Shown here: positions 22,740 through 34,264 of the stretch, piece after piece
How positions within the stretch are numbered: position 1 is the first letter of the stretch
How the letters are laid out: every line of letters begins with the position of its first letter
DNA from: Calliopsis andreniformis
Taxonomy: Eukaryota; Arthropoda; Insecta; Hymenoptera; Andrenidae
Reading direction: 5' to 3'
Assembly (NCBI RefSeq): GCF_051401765.1
Contig: NC_135066.1
Location: 20,315,001-20,379,000 of the forward strand
DNA: 64,000 bases
Program-made: the position numbers and the translations under genes
Notes under the pieces: model-generated
What the model was told of the DNA's origin: nothing
Database searches by the model: none
What the model saw: only the letters and a program-made list of their open reading frames with translations

Positions 22740-25700
22740 TATGCGTTTGCTTGCTTTTTGCATACTTATATACAACTATCAGCAACACAGAGAGGTCAGA
22801 AAAACAAGACGGAAGAATTTCGTCTTTGACTTTATTGTCAAATACTGATGAAAACTTTATCTGATCACATTGTATTGCGTAATTACGACGTCAATTTGCA
22901 CCAAAGAAATAACATTATAAAGTTACAATCTCTTACTCACAATCAGCTGTTTTCGCCTAGATTTCATAATATGTTTAAACATTCATTCATCAAGATCGCC
23001 CAGATCGTTACGAGAATCCAGTTGATTATTGTTTCGGGAAACAAGAAATCGAAATTCATACGTGTCACATATGCGGAGAAAGTGCATTCTTCGTTGTGCT
23101 TGGTGTAAAAAATACTTCTGCTCTAAACATTTTTACGAACAGTATCATTATTGTGAAAATTACGTACAATAAATACATGAATAAATTAACAGAATATAAT
23201 CTCGGATTGTATTGTGGAATCCTATTCCGTTATTGTAGACGGTGAGATCGAAGTACTACATTACTATCACTCCCTGATTGAGTGTTTTTTAATTTTGAAA
23301 TAACTAAAAATTATAAAAAGTCATAAAATAAAAAATCATACAATTATAAAAGGTAAAATTGACTGATATTGCTATTTTTTCTCCCCTTTTAATTCTTTCT
23401 TGTTCGTCCAGAGCTGCCAACTACAATGCAAGTTGTGCCATTCCATACACAAGTCATACGTATACAAAAACTATATTGCATTACCGGTAGCATTCAAAAG
23501 TCAGAAAATAAGATTTGTTATTATTGGCGGGGTATTGTAACGAACAACAACGGTAACACCCGCAAATCAGAGTGAAAAATGTAATAATTGGATATTTACT
23601 TCAATTCACCGTACCAATAATGGCGAATATTACACTACGTAGAAATGATGCAATGTTTTTGTATACAAGAAATAGAATAATTGTGTATTGCTATAAAACG
23701 CTGAATTCACAACAAAAAGCTCTTTATTTATCTGAAATAAAAACGTTTTTTCTTATAAACGGGGGGGGGGGGGGGGTGAGTTTTTATAAACAATTCGTTT
23801 TTTCAACATTTTTTTAAACCCATCTTATAGGTCCTGAAGGACAGTAAAATTTGTATGCAACATTGTTTTATAGCGTTTATGCTTTGTGAGCTGTAAGCAC
23901 CGAAATGAAAAAGGCGGTTTGGATTAAAGGGATAGTTTCTCCCTTAAAGGTGCGTATGGGCAGCTGCTTTGTAGGGTAAAATTCTTAGGTAGGACCATAC
24001 AATAATTGTACAAAGTTTCACTAAAATCGGCGATTAATATTCACCGAACTTCCCTTGTTAGTTCAATGTATAATTAAATAGATTCATTAATAAATAATTT
24101 GTATGTACATAGATTCGAATATAATATAGTATTTAGGTACTAATAGATAAGTAGCATAGTTTTGTGTATGGTTAAACGTGCAATAGAGAATAGAATTTTG
24201 AATATGGTTAGTCGCTGAGTAAGTAGTAGAATCTTGAATATAGTCAGCTATTTAGTAAGTAGTAGAATCTCGAACACGGTTCTACATTACGCATTAAATT
24301 ATAATGAAATTTTTTCATAGATCTAATAGTTAGTAGTACTAGTAGTATTATAAACTTTTTAATGTTGGTATTCCCAACTTTTTCTTATAATATTGGAATT
24401 TCAAAAATTTTTGAACTTTTATAAGATAAAACTTCTACAATCCTCTACAGTGGTTTTAACAATCAGAGTACTAATGACTAATGTTCATAGTTTTTAATAT
24501 TTTGAAATATATCTTCTTCTTTAAAAATGAAAGTTTTATCCCTAATAATACTCAGATTCACTGAAAGCCTAGTTAGCATGTACTATAGCAATATACAAAC
24601 TAAAATACGTCAGATTAATTTATAGATTAAACACAGAAGAATAATACATATAGACCTGCAAGGTTTGACAAAATCGAAAAGTTTCTAACTACTCACTCTT
24701 ACACTAGTTTGAGTTTCTTAATGTTCCCATTTCTATACCATTAGAAACGTCATAACAGAAACGGAAGTCGCAAATCGTCCTCTAGTCTTTTGTGTAGATT
24801 TCTTTCCGGGACAACCACGACGCTCGCTGAAATATCGATGACACACAGGCGAGTGCGGAATTGCTGTTCATCCAGTTACGATCTTCGCGTGACTCAGACG
24901 TGACTACGAATTCGTTCCAACAGATAGAATATTTTGCAAACACATCACATGATGATTTATCGTGAATCGGATGTTTGAGGAACTGCTGGAATGCGCCAAC
25001 AGTCGAATGCAGATCTTTAGAATTTATTAGCCACACAAGTAACTTGAATAAAAGATGTATGAGTTGATGTTTACTTAAAGCAGGCATGTTCAGGCAAGCG
25101 ATTTGAAAGCTCTTTTGGCTTTCACAGCCTAGTATAGAGCTGAACAGAAACCTTAAAGTGAAATAGCTCTTTTCCATGGTACAAACGATTACTTTCCGAT
25201 TTTCAAAAGAACAGTGGTTCGGTGAAAACTCAACGTGAGATGTTTATTTCAACCGACCTTTCCAGATTTTTAGTGGGTAGATTCTCTCCTTCAATCGTTA
25301 AAAGTAACTGATCCTTTCACTGACTTAACAAAGCGATCTTTTTCTGATCAATATAAGAGATTTTGATTACGCTGTAATATACTGGCTTGCATATAATTGC
25401 GAAATAGTTTATGGCAGCAGTCATATTCCATTTTGAATTTGGATTAAATGAAGCTGACTTCTCTGCCATTTCTTGTATGTCTTAAACAGGGGAAAAAGAG
25501 AGAAATAATAAAAATTAAACAGAGATAGCTAATAAATAAGAATCCACGATTGAGCAGTTATAGATAATTGATTAAGATTAAGACGAACCAAGTACGGCGC
25601 GTATGCTGTAGAAGAAGTATCATTCATGAGTTTAAAAAACCCGTAAGTTAGTGGTCTCAAACCATCGGGAATTTTGTTTTGAAAATTGAACAACAAATGA

Positions 25701-26215
25701 GATATTAATCCCTCAGGTTGGAGATACATATGTACATATAAAATGATTGCAATTTTGATTTTTTTTCTCAAAACCTCACTTCCTTCTTTTTAAAACCTTA
25801 AAATGTCGCAGAGTTGAAAACAATTAAGTAAAACTTGGACTTGTATCGTTAAACAGAAAATCTTCATGTTTTAAAGTTCGACTTTACTGCAGTTTTGCTT
25901 CAAAATAATAAGACAACAATATAATATTTTGAAATTAATTCCATTGCTATCGTCTTCCAATTTCCTATATTGACAACCAATTTTATACATATATGCCATT
26001 AACAGTCTTCATACAGGTTATTATTACCTGCAAAACATGTAGATACATTTTATCTCAAAGATTATTAAATCTATTTATTCAAGACACTAAAAGAGCAATG
26101 CACTGTGCCTAAATACTTCTCATCATAATACTTCGCCATTCATAACGCGAGTGTAAGAAGAGTTCATGTAAATATCAACTCAAAGTCCCAATTAACAGCA
26201 GTAATACAACATTAA
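22740..26215. other. Mostly non-coding; one unassigned 131-codon frame
   Basis: A G16 tract is at 23761-23776. The minus-strand frame 24782-25177 (131 codons, starting SYFTLRFLFSSILGCESQ) is longer than most chance frames here and lies in slightly GC-richer DNA, but it shows no domain I recognise and no clear splice context. Other small frames (22848-23108, 23572-23817, 25529-25771) look random. 24110-24290 has loosely repeated TAGTAAGTAGTAGAAT motifs. Confidence 0.35.
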
Positions 26216-26600
26216 AACGGCTATTAGGAGTGGAAGCAGTAAGTATGCACGTAGGCAGACAGTGGGAAAGAGGTAGAAGCAGAAAGATCAAGGTGGATAC
26301 TCAGACAGGTACAGTCGTAGTTGGTTCGCATGATCGTTAAGCGACCTTTGAGGTTAATCGTATGCTGCAAATGAGCTATTTCGTTTCCCACCTTGATTGC
26401 GTGTCAACCGTAGTGGTAACGTTTGTATAGTCCCTTTATACCGTCCAGCTGACAGGGATTCCAAGGGATTTCGTCGGTGTCGTCACTAAACTCAACCGTG
26501 AAATTGCGACCCAACCTTTAGTCTCGTTACCGACCTGTCAAATTCAAATCTTGAAATTCGAAACAATGTGACCGGAAACGTTCTCCGTTTGAATCAGTTT
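26216..26600. other. GC-richer non-coding block
   Basis: Composition is clearly less AT-biased than the flanks for almost 400 bases, with no open frame and no repeat structure. It could be a conserved regulatory element, a non-coding exon or an unrecognised repeat. I cannot choose between these from sequence alone. Confidence 0.3.
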
Positions 26601-26849
26601 TACTTTGGCCTTTAAATGATTCTGAGGAAAATACTTAACCGAAAATGTTCTCTCTTATTAAGCTTGCTACCTGCGCCGTGTAATTATAATATCACTGAAA
26701 TTTTTAAGAGCTCCGGCTATTTGAATAATTATTTCGAGGTATCAATATTATTATATGAAAAAACATAACAGAAAATTATACTTAAAGAGTATAAAAATTA
26801 TAATTATAATTTTAGAGTAATTATTCAGGAAAGGAGTCACCTCATCCAT

Positions 26850-27112
26850 TCAAACATGTAAAATTTAACATTCTGAACAACTTTTTTCTGTAGATAGTCA
26901 CCGACCGGCCCTAGTCTTTAAGGTATTAGCAAAAAACCCTACTTAAATGTAGGTGTGAAATCTTTAGTAGAAGGTGAAAGAATGGTCCATAATTTGAAAT
27001 ACTTCCCACTTACATTTAAGTAAGTTTTTTTGATAATATCTCAGAAACTAAGATCAAGCGTTAGTTATGTGTGTACAAAGAAACTATTCAAAATGTTAAG
27101 TTTTATAACATA
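26850..27112. mobile_element. Foldback element A (GCGG/TATA-core family)
   Basis: The left arm (26850-26958) is an inverted, diverged copy of the right arm (about 26997-27112). Both contain the family core AGAAACTAAG..., a CGGCGG-like segment, and AAAAAGTTGTTCAGAAT-like sequence reading outward from a small loop (about 26960-26995). The same core occurs at 6840, 19500, 29982 and 31727-32516. There is no coding capacity. Confidence 0.55.
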
Positions 27113-27402
27113 CTACATTTTTATCAAAACTTATTAGGTAAGTTTTCATCAAAACTTATTATATGCACCTTCCTTTGCATAATTATCGAAAAATTTTTTA
27201 CTCACTATGACATTTACCCCTTCGAACCGAACAATTTTTTCCTATCAGAAAAAATAACATTTCCTGAGTCCGTTTTCCCTATTTCTATTATACTTGGTTA
27301 AGTTGTTTTAAAATTTTTAAAAATTATGAAACTGATTGAGTTTATGCCTTATTTATTGGATAGCAACTTTTTCTTTTGGAGAACTTTAAACTACATGTTG
27401 TC

Positions 27403-28692
27403 AGAATCGTTAAAGGAGATCTAACATCGATCTGGATTAATGAAAAAAATGGGTTTACCCAAAAGAAACGTACTAGTGCAATTCCTTTTGTCTGTCCTTA
27501 AAAGGACAGACGTTTATTGATCTCAAAATAATTTTTAGGGGGCTGGAGGGGGTTGTCTTGCATTGACCTCCTGAAATGGTACAGCGCATCTTCGTTAACG
27601 TCTCTGACGCCTGAAACAGAAAGTCGGTGGAGCCTCACCGTTTAAAATACAAGTAAATCACACTGTTGTCCTATCACGCGTCTCCAAGCTAGAAACAATC
27701 GTACCTCTTAGGAGCGGAAAGCAATACCTCGCTGCTTTGCGCAAGGTAGAGCAGTGAGCTGTATCACCAACGATTCTTCTCACCGAAAAAACCGTCGGCT
27801 GGCGAGCGTGCAGAGACGAAGTGGACTCTTCTCTGCACTGGATGAACTTTATGGTGGATTGCCTCGAACGAAGCGCAGCGAAAGCTGTGGTTCGCGAATG
27901 GTGAAAACCACGGATACTAGCGGAGCTAGTCACGGTGGCTAATAGCGGTGGCCTATCTCACAGATGCTCTACGACTCTGCGTTCACCTCGCACGTATGCA
28001 TCTATTCGTCACATAGCGGTTGCTTCTAGACGAGGTGGTAGAGCTCGTACAACGAAGGAGTATAAGACTAGCTCACGTTGACGTTTTCTGGTGAGTGCAC
28101 CGCTAACTGGTGGTCAACCAAGGAGTGGTCTTGATGCTCCAAAGCCGACTAGCAATCTCATGGAATCAAAGTGTGGTCACCGATTCCCAAAGTGCACTAA
28201 TTCGATCAAAAAACTGTCACTCAATTACGAACTGATTCGACCATCACATGAAAGAATGTGTAGTTCGAAGAAGTCGAATGTATCAGGTCGCAAGAGACAG
28301 GGATACCAGTGATAGAACGGCATTCCTATTTTTGTCAAAGAGATTCGGTGCTCGATCTACTTTGACGAGGTGCAACTGATCGCTTCTGTTCGCTAACTGT
28401 TGAACGACGCGGGCAGATATGTCTTCGCTTAGGTGCGGGATCACTAATTAGCCGCTGCGTTCCAGCGCTTTTTCTTTCTCTGGTACTCTGACGTCGCACC
28501 GCAACCTCAGGCGTTCTTTTCGAACTGCTAATACACGTCATGCTTACCCGGTTGAGATTTAACCGTAATACCACAACTGAAATAGTCGTTTTTGCCGTAT
28601 CTATTCTTAGCACATTAGGACCACCTGTCGAAGTTAAACTTTCGGTACGTCATGTACGGCTATAGACAACGGATTTCGCGGACGAGGGATAA
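27403..28692 (+). repeat. 1.3-kb dispersed repeat, copy 1
   Basis: The stretch from AGAATCGTTAAAG (27403) to about 28692 matches the stretch starting at 38825 in the same orientation. Long blocks of high similarity are shared: GGTTTACCCAAAAGAAACGT, the GACGCCTGAAACAGAAA block at about 27607, ACCTCGCTGC near 27725, AGCTCACGTTGACG-like sequence near 28070, and CACTAATTAGC near 28441. The sequence is moderately GC-rich and contains no protein frame I recognise. The open frames at 27658-27933, 27754-27942, 28091-28312 and 28335-28613 are incidental. It might be a long LTR or a non-autonomous element, and neither ends nor duplications settle this. Confidence 0.7.
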
Positions 28693-29980
28693 ACCTCTGA
28701 ATAACTTAACATTTCAACACACGTAACTTTCCGTACGAAAATATTGAATGCGTAACATTGCATAAATGAAACAAATAGGTTTCAGAACTGTACTGATATT
28801 AAATATCTTCAAATCACGTTAAATATATAAAAACGTACACTTGTATTAGTGACTTTGTATTTATATTTGTATTTCCGTACATGTCATTTTGACATTTCTT
28901 TAAATTGAATTCCTTTTATACTCTTTCACATATTAATATAGATATCTCGAAATGATCCTTCAAACAGTAAGAGCTTTTGACTGAATGTAATGTTACAATT
29001 ATGCTTCACGATGTAGGTAATGTCACTCTCAAAAACACGATTCATTCTTCATTGGCAATGTTACTGCTAGAAATATTTATATGAAGATTAGAGTTAATGC
29101 AATTTGTGAAAATGTTTAACTTTTACTATGATTTGCAGTAATCTACTTATTAGATAGGATTTGAACGTTGTTTATTATTAATAGGATACTTTAAGAAAAT
29201 CAATAGGAAAGATGAACCACATAAAATGACTTGAGAATTTAACAAGAGTACAACCTGAAGTGGTTAATTTCAGATTTTTATGAAATTTGGTATGTTTGTA
29301 AAGTAGTCGAAAATATACCTAATACGCTAGGGTAGTCATGTGACTTTTTGAGATTGCTTGATCGGTATCTGCTGTTACAGTCTTCGTTACAGGATTAGTA
29401 TTACCATTGACCAAGTATACGAATAGACCTTACGTCCAATGTATTTTTCGATTCCACGCAAACGGAGTTCTAGAACCCCATTAGCATTTTCGTATCATTC
29501 TCGATGTTGCCGATTCAGTCAGAAGATTTTGCTTTTTTCGCCAAAATTTCAAACACAAACTAGCTTGATTCATAAGGTTACTTTAACAAAATAGATTATA
29601 TATCTAATTTTGTTAATAAATTTCAATAAATCAGTAATTGTTTGCTTCGAGAAATTTTTAACACAAGAATTATGCAAACATAATTGCGATAATTATACTT
29701 TGTATGAAAATATTAGTAAAAATGAAGAAATGGTAGAAATAGCATTTACATTTTATATAAAAAATATTGTATAGTAGTTCTAAGCGTGACAAATAATTTC
29801 CTTATACATACCAAACCGAGTTATCTTTCCATTTAATGATTGGTTTTAGCTTCTACCGTATTAAATTACTGAAAATAATTGTAAAACAATTACAAATTTT
29901 GTATTGTCCTTACCAGTAGTAAATGAAACATGAAAAATTCAGACGTTCCGTTGGATCAGAATCTACTCATAATTTAACAC
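28693..29980. other. Non-coding, AT-rich; no gene seen
   Basis: Very AT-rich sequence without any open frame worth listing on either strand and without recognised repeats. Confidence 0.4.
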
Positions 29981-29981
29981 T

Positions 29982-30230
29982 TACAGCTTGACATGTAAAA
30001 TACTCCATCGAGTAACGTTTTCCTATACATGGTACCGCCGCTCAACTTTATTTTTATAAATAAATATATACGAAATATATGCAAAAAATCTTGTTTATAA
30101 ATGTAAATAAGGTTTGTTGCTAATACTTTGGAAACTAAGGCCGAGCTGCGGCTACATGTTCAGAAAACTTGTCCAGAATGTTGAATGAGTTTTACGACAT
30201 ATTTCAGTTTTATAAAATTCGAAGAAGTAG
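29982..30230. mobile_element. Foldback element B (same family)
   Basis: 29982-30050 is an inverted, diverged copy of 30130-30230. Both read outward from an AT-rich loop, with AGCGGCGGTACCATGTATAG on the minus strand at left and the related GAGCTGCGGCTACATGTTCAG on the plus strand at right. The open frame 30169-30360 begins inside the right arm and is not considered a gene. Confidence 0.55.
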
Positions 30231-31725
30231 CCCATTTTCTGCGTTATTAATGAGAAATATGGACGAACGAATCCCTTATATTAACCCAATAAAAATAATA
30301 GTTTCGATTATTCGTAACATACTGTCTACAAGTCTCCATCGTATACTTTACGAAAAGTAAGGTCTAGTCGAGCCGTAGCGTGAAATCTGTCAAAGCTTAA
30401 TTCTTCAACTAAAACCTAACGATTGCTTATTTCTTCGATCCCTATAAGAGACAAGTCACACGTATTTACGAGCCCTACAGTTCCTTTCCCTACTAACAGT
30501 AGATCAATAATTAGTTCTTCAACTTACCGTTACTCATAGGCAGAAGACATTAAAAACACCTTTGAATTTCGAAGTCGGTACTGCAGTTTGACTGTGGACA
30601 CAAAATATAATATAACTTAAGATGTAAAGTCTACTCGTATACTTAGTCAATGGTATTATCTATAGACACATGGCTACCTGATGAATGCGAAATGGAGCCA
30701 CATGTACGTGAGCTCGGCCCCTCAGCCACTTCGGATAGTGTCGGAATGTCGAGAGAGAAGGCGAATGTTTATTATCCTTATTTTGACACTCTTGAAACGC
30801 TGTATTCAACTGTTCAATGTGATTACAAGATAATAGAAGAAGACGTCTCAAAGAAGACGGTTCGATAAATGTAGATGATCGTTTCTTTCTAAGTGGTAGA
30901 TTCTAGGTTCAATACCTAGTATGGAAAATCAATTTTATTTTTTCGTTTTTAAATATTTAAATTATAGCACATAAAGTTATTTCACAAATACTGTAATTTT
31001 TTTATGCCAATTTTTATTTATAATTACGTATCTAATAAATATATTTGAACTCTTCTCTACAATGCGTACATATTGCGAGTTATGTACATGCATATATGTA
31101 TACATGAATGTGTGTGTAGGTTTTACGACCAATTAAAATTACATGTAGGTGTTTGAAATTATCAATAAACAATTTAACCATGTAAAAAGTAATACAAATA
31201 ACATACAATCTTCACAACCGTTAGTACAGTCCTATGTTTTGAAGTTGTTTGTAAAAGTTCAAATGTATTATTTACATATAAATTTATAAATAAAAATTTG
31301 TAGAAGAAAATTATCGTACTTGTGAAATAATGTTACATGCAATTTAAGTATTAAAAAAAATGTTCTTTCCATATTGTGTATCTAACCTAGGACGTGTCAT
31401 TATTAGATAATATCTATCATCTAAAGATATTCAGCCACCTTCCTTGAGAATACCATGAACCTCTAATTGTAACAAAGCAGTGTCGGGCATATTTTATTTA
31501 GAATAAGAGATAAAAAATAACGACTACATTCACATCTTTTTATAAGACGCTTAGTTCACGGGAAAATTGAATGTAAAGATTTGTCTAGTATGCGTGTACT
31601 TCATTATCTGTTTATTAATAATTCTATGGTTTTACATTTACATTACAGAACGAATTGCTGGAAGTGCCATCCTTCTTGATGTATACAAATCCTAGTTATT
31701 CTTACCACAGAGTCATAAATTGATG
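30231..31725. other. Mostly non-coding; one unassigned frame
   Basis: The plus frame 30650-30868 (72 codons; includes DTWLPDECEMEPHVRELG and KANVYYPYFDTLETLYS) lies in GC-richer DNA and follows an AG at 30663-30664 that could be an acceptor. The composition is protein-like but no family is recognised, so I leave it unassigned. A tRNA-like patch at 30888-30922 was examined and rejected. The rest is AT-rich with a CATATATGTATACATG-type tract at 31090-31110. Confidence 0.35.
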
Positions 31726-31726
31726 G

Positions 31727-32516
31727 GCAATTATATAGAAAAAAGTAGGCATTACAGATTTCAATCATTTTTACATATGATACAGAATCTGATATTTTCA
31801 ATCATTTTTTCCTATACATGTTATCGTTGCTTGGCTTTAGTTTCTGAGATATTCGGGCAAAATTGCTGCTACTACTATAACGAATTTTGTGTATATCTAT
31901 GTGTCCGTGGCAACGTGTACGCCAACAAGAGACCACCGCTTGCCTACTGTTTCTATAAATGGTGATTGGAGATAGCCTGGGCTAGATTCTCTAGCGGTAA
32001 GGGGTTTTGAGAGGGAGTTTCGAGGTTCAAATAAAATAAAAATAAAAGTATTGATAACTAATTATCTCGGAATAACTTGAATCCACTCTATTGTTATGCT
32101 GCCGCCCCTCACCAAACCCCTCTCCGTTAAAAAATCTAGTTCAGACTAACTCCAATCACCTTTTTCAACTAACAGTAAATTTTTTATGACGGGACACGCA
32201 AGTCGAAATCTACAATAACCGAATAGGTTAAATTGTTATTTTAAATACATCCGTCACGTATGTCGACTGCTGACCGCTATGACGTGCTTGTAGACACAGT
32301 AGGCAAGCAGCAGTTCTACGTTTGTGTACACGCTGCCATGGACGTGTAGATATAGGCAGAATTCATTGTAGTAGTAGCAGCCGTTTTTCACGAATATCTC
32401 GGAAACTATAGCCGAGCGGCGGTTATATGTATAGGAAAAAGTTGTTCAGAATATCAATCTTGACAACTATTTTAAAACCATCGAAATCGGTACTGCCTAC
32501 CATTTTCTATATGATT
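31727..32516. mobile_element. Foldback element C, about 790 bp
   Basis: The outer arms (31727-31967 and about 32297-32516) are inverted copies containing the family core (AGCGGCGGTTATATGTATAG on the plus strand at 32414). The inner arms (about 31964-32026 and 32076-32159) are a second matched inverted pair (GGTGATTGGAG...). They are separated from the right outer arm by about 140 extra bases with no partner at left. The loop is about 50 bases. The left arm therefore carries a deletion or the right arm an insertion. No protein is encoded, and the frame 31720-31965 is part of the left arm. Confidence 0.7.
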
Positions 32517-33475
32517 ACTGAATGATGTCACCGTATTATGATGTTTTAATTTTTCGAACGTTAAGCTATTTATTGAGTCATGCGAAAGAAATCGTGTACG
32601 CAGGAAGCATTTTAAATCTTCTGCAGTTAGAAGAAATAATACAGGCTTTATAGAAATGAAAACATTAGAGCACCGTAATATCAGCACTCGGTTCTCTGAT
32701 TCGAAAAGCAAGTACTTTGTATAAATAAACAAGGATAGCATTATAATAAATATATTAAGTATAAATATAATGAATATAATAAAATAAATATATTAACATA
32801 AATATATTATATTCTTAATAAATATATCAGTACTTATCATGACGTTAGCACTGCTTTTTCTTCCGTACTCATACCAGACGAATCTTTAAATTTAATTTTC
32901 TCAGAAACTAAACATCTTATAAACAAATTGCATTTTTTATTTTCAGTTTATTGGTATATGTAGAATCGCCCATTTTCTTGCTTTAATTCAATTGTTGATA
33001 GGAAATACGAATTGATACGAGATATTACACAGAACGTTATTATTTTGATCTTTAGACTCAGAGACTTTAGAGAAAAGTCTCGTTTCAAGTCGGAAAGTGA
33101 AAATACCTGTAATATTCGAAAGATTGTGTTTTGCTTCTGCGGTTTGCCTTTGACTTGGACTTTGGACCTAATCGTTTCAAGCTTCTTTTCGAAGTTGTCT
33201 GAAGCGGCCCAAAGTTCACCTAGTGTTCCACCCTCAACAATGTTGCTTGAAACGACATTTCACGGTATTTCTTGTGGGGTATGAACAATATACCCAGCTC
33301 GTACAGTAGTTGTGCAGTGAAGGGGCAAATTATCAATAACCCACATGCCAAATCTGAGCATCGAGCTTTCTGATTGGGCGCTGCCTCGTGTGCACCAGGT
33401 AAACTAAACTTCTTACTTTTTTACTCTGTTTTATCTCTAACTTGGCAAAAAGTAACGCCAAAACCAACTCTTTGA
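32517..33475. other. Non-coding with AT-rich tract and unassigned GC-richer block
   Basis: 32745-32830 is a TAAATATATTA-type low-complexity tract. 33040-33420 is GC-richer. The plus frame 33012-33284 has no domain, and on the minus strand a segment near 33125-33270 (SSNIVEGGTLGELWAASDNF) looks protein-like but is short and unplaced. It could belong to another element next to the gypsy LTR. Confidence 0.3.
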
Positions 33476-33479
33476 GGCA

Positions 33480-33994
33480 ACAGCAGTCCTGACACTACCA
33501 GCGGATGGGTTAACTCGAGATTCCTTTAACATATTCTTGAGGCGAATAATACAAACTGACTCCAACTAATTCAGCTCTCAATTATTTTATTGTCACACTT
33601 ATATGAAATATACAGGAATCTGTAGACGTGCCTACTCGGTTGCTCCGGACTAAGTGTCCCGCGCTTCGAAAATTCCGCCCTTAAATCCTACACGAAAAGA
33701 AAGATAGTGATAGTAGAACGAACGAAGAAGGAAAACGGAAAGGAGAGAAAACCGGAGAGAAAGTTGAAAGAAAAGAAACAGTCCTTAAGGTCGCCCTGGT
33801 CTGGTCGCCAAATGTGCTTGATGATGACCAGGCCAGGACGAACCCTTGAGAGCGTAGAAATCGAAAGAATAGACAGGAAATCGTAAACACGTCAGGAAAA
33901 GTAGAAAAGAGAAAGCTACGAAGACTAAAGGCAAAAATATACACTAACAATGAATTCATCACAGCAAGGGCGAGTTGGCCGTTACACACGCCAC
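33480..33994 (-). mobile_element. Gypsy-like 3' LTR (minus strand)
   Basis: On the minus strand a G-run polypurine tract (GGTAGGGGGG, about 34009-34000) precedes TGTGGCGTGTGTAACG, the probable LTR start at 33994. About 400 bases on, an AATAAAA signal lies near 33580-33595. The LTR end is not sharply defined; I place it near 33480 from the end of the GC-richer block. The polypurine tract plus the upstream pol tail identify this as the 3' LTR. The frame 33681-33989 is inside the LTR and is not a gene. The second LTR was not found. Confidence 0.55.
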
Positions 33995-34087
33995 AGTACC
34001 CCCCTACCAGAATTCGACTCGCAGAACTAAATTAATGCATACTTAATAAAAACATTTACAGTCTTTAACTTTCACTGATACATACAA

Positions 34088-34264
34088 TTAAATACATGGA
34101 ATTTCCCGTATTTGCAAACGATTCGGAAATCGAACACGTCTACCCGACCGCGTGATTCGAACCGGAGGTTCCGGAATAAACGCAGGTGATGACGTAGACG
34201 GCTCCTCAGAAACTGGCCGCGGGTAGACTACATGCTCCTCGGGAACTATCACTATATTCTTAAC
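34088..34264 (-). pseudogene. Gypsy-like pol C-terminal tail
   Basis: A minus-strand frame open from about 34264 to a TAA at 34088-34090 reads VIVPEEHVVYPRPV, then PEPPVRITRSGRRVRF and ends REIPCI. A TRSGR(R/V)V-type basic motif close to the stop is a familiar C-terminus for LTR-retrotransposon integrase proteins. The stop is followed 80 bases on by the polypurine tract and LTR, as expected. Only the last 58 codons remain. The sequence on the other side belongs to the DIRS recombinase, so the junction at about 34265 marks either insertion or rearrangement. I call it gypsy-like on layout alone. Confidence 0.55.

Noticed and set aside
27658..28613. Four 60-90 codon frames in the 1.3-kb repeat
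   Set aside because: They are not preserved as open frames in the second copy at 38825-40671.
30888..30922. tRNA-like patch (AGTGGTAGA followed by GGTTCAATACC)
   Set aside because: The A-box-like and B-box-like motifs are only about 10 bases apart and no acceptor or anticodon stem can be formed.
31990..32030. Second tRNA-like patch (TCTAGCGGTAAGG ... GAGGTTCAAAT) with A-rich tail, possible SINE head
   Set aside because: It lies inside foldback C, pairs partly with the opposite arm, and no cloverleaf can be drawn.
33681..33989. 102-codon minus-strand frame
   Set aside because: It lies wholly within the gypsy-like LTR and is pyrimidine-rich low-complexity sequence.
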